A stretch of DNA of 7,943 nucleotides from assembly GCA_937942105.1 (NCBI GenBank), contig CALDFS010000005.1:1-7943 (forward strand), in the 5' to 3' direction. The DNA comes from an uncultured Ruminococcus sp. Its GTDB lineage: Bacteria; Bacillota; Clostridia; Oscillospirales; Ruminococcaceae. Within the stretch, counting starts at the first letter, position 1. The number at the start of each line of letters is the position of its first letter. Of this stretch, positions 5,872-7,943 are shown one piece after another. A program made the position numbers and the translations under genes. A model generated the notes under the pieces. The model was given only the letters and a program-made list of their open reading frames with translations. It was not told the origin of the DNA and searched no databases.

Positions 5872-7509
5872 ATGGCAAAGGAAATTCTTTACGGCGAGGA
5901 TGCAAGAAAGGCTTTGCAGGCCGGTATTGACAAGCTCGCCAACACTGTTAAAATAACCCTTGGTCCCAAGGGCAGAAACGTTGTTTTAGACAGAACCTAC
6001 GGTATCCCGCTCATCACTAACGACGGTGTTACCATAGCAAAGGAAATCGAATTAGAGGATACCTTCGAGAATATGGGCGCTCAGCTTATAAGAGAGGTTG
6101 CCACCAAGACCAACGACGCCGCCGGTGACGGTACAACCACCGCCACCCTGTTGGCTCAGGCTTTAGTCCGCGAGGGTATGAGAAATATCGCCGCAGGTGC
6201 AAACCCCATGATTCTTAAAAAGGGCATAAAGAAGGCTGTTGACGCCGCTTCCGCCGCAGTTCTGGCTAATTCCAAGGCTGTTTCCGGCAGCGCCGATATC
6301 GAGCGTGTTGCTACCGTATCTTCGGGAGACGAGAACGTCGGCAAGCTCATAGCCGAGGCTATGGAAAAGGTAACCTCTGACGGCGTTATAACCATTGAGG
6401 AATCCAAGACCGCCGAGACTTATTCCGAGGTAGTTGAGGGTATGCAGTTCGACCGCGGCTATATCACCCCCTATATGGTAACAGATACCGACAAGATGGA
6501 AGCTGTTCTGGACGATGCATATATCCTTGTAACCGACAAGAAGATATCCAACATTCAGGAAATCCTTCCTCTGCTCGAAGATATAGTCAAGTCCGGCAAG
6601 AAGCTTCTTATAATTGCTGAGGATCTGGAGGGCGAGGCTCTTTCCACCATCCTTATCAACAAGCTGCGCGGAACCTTCACCTGCGTTGCCGTCAAGGCTC
6701 CCGGCTTCGGTGACAGAAGAAAGGAAATGCTCCGCGATATCGCAACCCTCACCGGAACAGACGTTATCAGCGAGGAGCTTGGCTTCGAGCTTAAGGATAC
6801 CACCGTTGCAGACCTCGGTCGTGCAAGACAGGTCGTTGTAACAAAGGAGAATACTATTATAGTAGACGGTGCCGGCGATCCTGCGGATATCAAGGCAAGA
6901 GTTCAGCAGATAAGAACCGAAATCGAAAACACCACCTCTGACTATGACAGAGAAAAGCTTCAGGAAAGACTTGCCAAGCTTGCAGGCGGCGTTGCCGTTC
7001 TTAAAGTCGGCGCGGCCACCGAGGCTGAGATGAAGGAAAAGAAGCTCAGAGTTGAGGACGCTCTTTCCGCAACCAAGGCTGCTGTTGAGGAAGGAATTGT
7101 AGCAGGCGGCGGAACAGCTCTTATCAACGCTATCCCCGCTGTTGAGAAGATCATCCCCACTCTTGAAGGCGACGAAAAGACCGGCGCCAAGATAGTTCTG
7201 AAAGCTCTTGAAGAGCCTGTAAGACAGATTGCCGCAAATGCAGGTCTTGACGGCAGCGTAATCATCGACAAGATCAGACGTGCAAGAAAGGTCGGCTACG
7301 GCTTCGACGCTTACAAGGAAGAGTATGTTGATATGATTTCCGCCGGAATAGTAGACCCCACCAAGGTAACACGCTCTGCGCTGATGAATGCGGCATCCTG
7401 CGCCGCAATGGTTCTTACCACCGAAAGCCTTGTAGGCAACAAGAAGGAAGATAATCCTCCTGCACCCGGAGCAGGTGCCGGTGCTGCCGGAATGGGCGGA
7501 ATGTATTGA
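5872..7509 (+). CDS. groEL: Chaperonin GroEL (60 kDa chaperonin)
   Basis: This is a 545-residue full-length chaperonin. It builds the double heptameric ring that folds proteins with ATP in the cytoplasm. Family marks: the nucleotide-binding TLGPKGRNVVLD (29-40), D51, the GDGTTTAT motif with D86, the late ATPase aspartate D396 in RVEDALSATKAAVEEG, and GIVAGGGTAL after it. The apical domain at about 190-375 includes the conserved KAPGFGDRRKEML stretch. The C-terminal tail is Gly/Ala/Met-rich and ends GMGGMY, the usual flexible tail inside the cavity. The ribosome binding site AAGGAG (5857-5862) is 9 bases before the ATG. It is co-transcribed with groES under the CIRCE element. No broken or missing key residue was seen, so this looks like the housekeeping copy. 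Confidence 0.99.
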   Translation: MAKEILYGEDARKALQAGIDKLANTVKITLGPKGRNVVLDRTYGIPLITNDGVTIAKEIELEDTFENMGAQLIREVATKTNDAAGDGTTTATLLAQALVREGMRNIAAGANPMILKKGIKKAVDAASAAVLANSKAVSGSADIERVATVSSGDENVGKLIAEAMEKVTSDGVITIEESKTAETYSEVVEGMQFDRGYITPYMVTDTDKMEAVLDDAYILVTDKKISNIQEILPLLEDIVKSGKKLLIIAEDLEGEALSTILINKLRGTFTCVAVKAPGFGDRRKEMLRDIATLTGTDVISEELGFELKDTTVADLGRARQVVVTKENTIIVDGAGDPADIKARVQQIRTEIENTTSDYDREKLQERLAKLAGGVAVLKVGAATEAEMKEKKLRVEDALSATKAAVEEGIVAGGGTALINAIPAVEKIIPTLEGDEKTGAKIVLKALEEPVRQIAANAGLDGSVIIDKIRRARKVGYGFDAYKEEYVDMISAGIVDPTKVTRSALMNAASCAAMVLTTESLVGNKKEDNPPAPGAGAGAAGMGGMY

Positions 7510-7540
7510 TAAATAATTATTGCTGAATTGATATATCTAA

Positions 7541-7673
7541 TACTAATTCTACGTAAAAGTGTAACTACAGAATCGCCACAAGACCGCTAGGCGATGGGTT
7601 TCGCGGCGATTCAATGACTTTGCATGGTCGCAACCATGCAAAGTCTGGACACATTTTTAACGTAGAATAAGTA
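7541..7673. mobile_element. MITE-like element with terminal inverted repeats, no coding capacity
   Basis: The left end TACTAATTCTACGTAAAA-GTGT (7541-7562) matches the reverse complement of the right end (7649-7673), TACTTATTCTACGTTAAAAATGTGT, with one substitution and a short A/T insertion. The ends are flanked by TAA on both sides (7538-7540 and 7674-7676), a possible target duplication. If the element is instead trimmed to 7543-7671, the duplication would be TA, as for IS630/Tc1-mariner type insertions. Inside are an 8-bp inverted repeat, 7570-7577 with 7605-7612 (GAATCGCC / GGCGATTC), and a perfect hairpin at 7616-7645. There is no meaningful reading frame, so any movement would depend on a transposase elsewhere. 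It lies between the groEL stop and the operon terminator. The family is not recognised. Confidence 0.65.
7616..7645. repeat. Perfect 13-bp hairpin inside the MITE-like element
   Basis: GACTTTGCATGGT (7616-7628) pairs without mismatch with ACCATGCAAAGTC (7633-7645) around the 4-base loop CGCA. No T-run follows, so it is not an obvious terminator. In the groESL transcript it would form a stable stem in the 3' UTR. Confidence 0.85.
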
Positions 7674-7712
7674 TAAGCGCCGGCTTAGCTTTAAGTCGGC
7701 GCTTAGTTTTTT
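7674..7712 (+). terminator. Intrinsic terminator of the groESL operon
   Basis: The 13-base arms AAGCGCCGGCTTA (7675-7687) and TAAGTCGGCGCTT (7692-7704) pair with one G-T wobble around a 4-base loop. One more T-A pair closes the stem (7674/7705), and TTTTTT follows at 7707-7712. It starts right at the end of the MITE-like element, about 165 bases after the groEL stop, which is unusually far for a terminator unless something was inserted between. Confidence 0.9.
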
Positions 7713-7872
7713 AAGTTATGGGCTAATTCATGGCAAAATGCTGATTTGTTTGTAATATACTCCAAATAAGTACTTAAATTATTGTGCAATATGCCTATTT
7801 TGAGCATGCCGCTTCACTTAATTAAAGGTTGATGTGTACAAAATAGCAACTAAGTTTTGTCTATTGTGCTAA
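7713..7872. other. AT-rich intergenic stretch with no recognisable gene
   Basis: No reading frame with a ribosome binding site, no tRNA-like cloverleaf and no clear hairpin was found here. A weak promoter-like pair, TTCACT and TACAAA 18 bases apart, lies at about 7813-7842. It could be an upstream tandem promoter for whatever begins at the right edge, but the match is poor. Confidence 0.5.
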
Positions 7873-7901
7873 TAGAAAAGAACTGATATTAATGTTATAA
7901 T
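7873..7901 (+). promoter_or_regulatory. Sigma-A type promoter reading out of the window
   Basis: TAGAAA (7873-7878, four of six bases of TTGACA), 17 bases, then a perfect TATAAT (7896-7901). The predicted start is near 7908. It points at the boxA-like motif just downstream, which supports a promoter for a stable RNA operon. Confidence 0.6.
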
Positions 7902-7916
7902 AACAGTACCAGTACC

Positions 7917-7943
7917 GTCTTTGAAAAACTGGAACATAACAAC
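7917..7943 (+). promoter_or_regulatory. boxA-like antitermination motif, probable start of an rRNA operon leader (cut by the window edge)
   Basis: GTCTTTGAAAAACT (7917-7930) followed by GGAACATAACAAC closely resembles the boxA region of Firmicutes rRNA leaders, commonly written as TGTTCTTTGAAAACT followed by GAACAAAACAAC-like sequence. It begins about 10 bases after the predicted transcript start. The similarity is from memory of the motif and no rRNA gene is visible in the window, so the 16S gene downstream is an inference. Confidence 0.5.

Noticed and set aside
6156..7271. Several open frames on both strands inside groEL
   Set aside because: All are overlaps of a full-length, clearly functional groEL and lack start signals.
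7616..7645. The perfect hairpin after groEL as the operon terminator
   Set aside because: No T-run follows it; the stem with TTTTTT at 7674-7712 is the better terminator.

Overview
The window looks like chromosomal DNA from a low-to-moderate GC Gram-positive anaerobe of the class Clostridia. An Oscillospiraceae/Ruminococcaceae-type gut bacterium is my best guess, from the style of the proteins rather than any search. Supporting signs are a CIRCE-controlled groES-groEL operon, strong AGGAG-type ribosome binding sites, sigma-A-like promoters, a membrane-anchored HtrA protease with a cytoplasmic N-terminus, and a lipobox lipoprotein. Most of the window is ordinary core chromosome. The less explained parts are the reverse-strand operon and the groEL 3' region.

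Layout. Bases 2-124 are the 3' end of a plus-strand membrane protein gene, possibly an ABC-2 type permease. It converges on a reverse-strand gene for an unrecognised secreted lipoprotein (185-1684), and the two share a bidirectional hairpin terminator (136-172). An AT-rich stretch (1703-1858) holds the lipoprotein's candidate promoter. Next comes the terminator (1859-1892) of a three-gene reverse-strand operon, transcribed right to left: an OmpR/PhoB-family response regulator (4535-5236), an Ala/Glu/Pro-rich low-complexity protein of unknown function (3483-4517), and an HtrA/DegP-like serine protease with a PDZ domain (1911-3446). The operon has a good sigma-A promoter at 5276-5304. No sensor kinase gene is present in the window.

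The divergent intergenic region (5237-5568, 332 bases) holds the response regulator promoter, a 16-bp inverted repeat, one or two overlapping groESL promoters and a CIRCE operator for HrcA. groES (5569-5853) and groEL (5872-7509) follow on the plus strand. Between the groEL stop and its terminator (7674-7712) lies a compact element of about 130 bp with terminal inverted repeats and internal hairpins. It has the structure of a MITE and would be transcribed as groESL 3' UTR. The last 70 bases hold a TATAAT promoter followed by a boxA-like motif that resembles the leader of a Firmicutes rRNA operon, so a 16S rRNA gene may start just beyond the window.

How the genes fit together. groESL is the cytoplasmic folding machine under heat-shock (HrcA/CIRCE) control. 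The divergent operon pairs a transcription factor with an envelope quality-control protease, which suggests a cell-envelope stress role; that link is inferred from gene order and is not shown by the sequence. Several starts were chosen by ribosome binding site and are shorter than the longest open frame: the response regulator (GTG at 5236), the Ala/Glu/Pro protein (ATG at 4517), HtrA (ATG at 3446), the lipoprotein (ATG at 1684) and groES (ATG at 5569).
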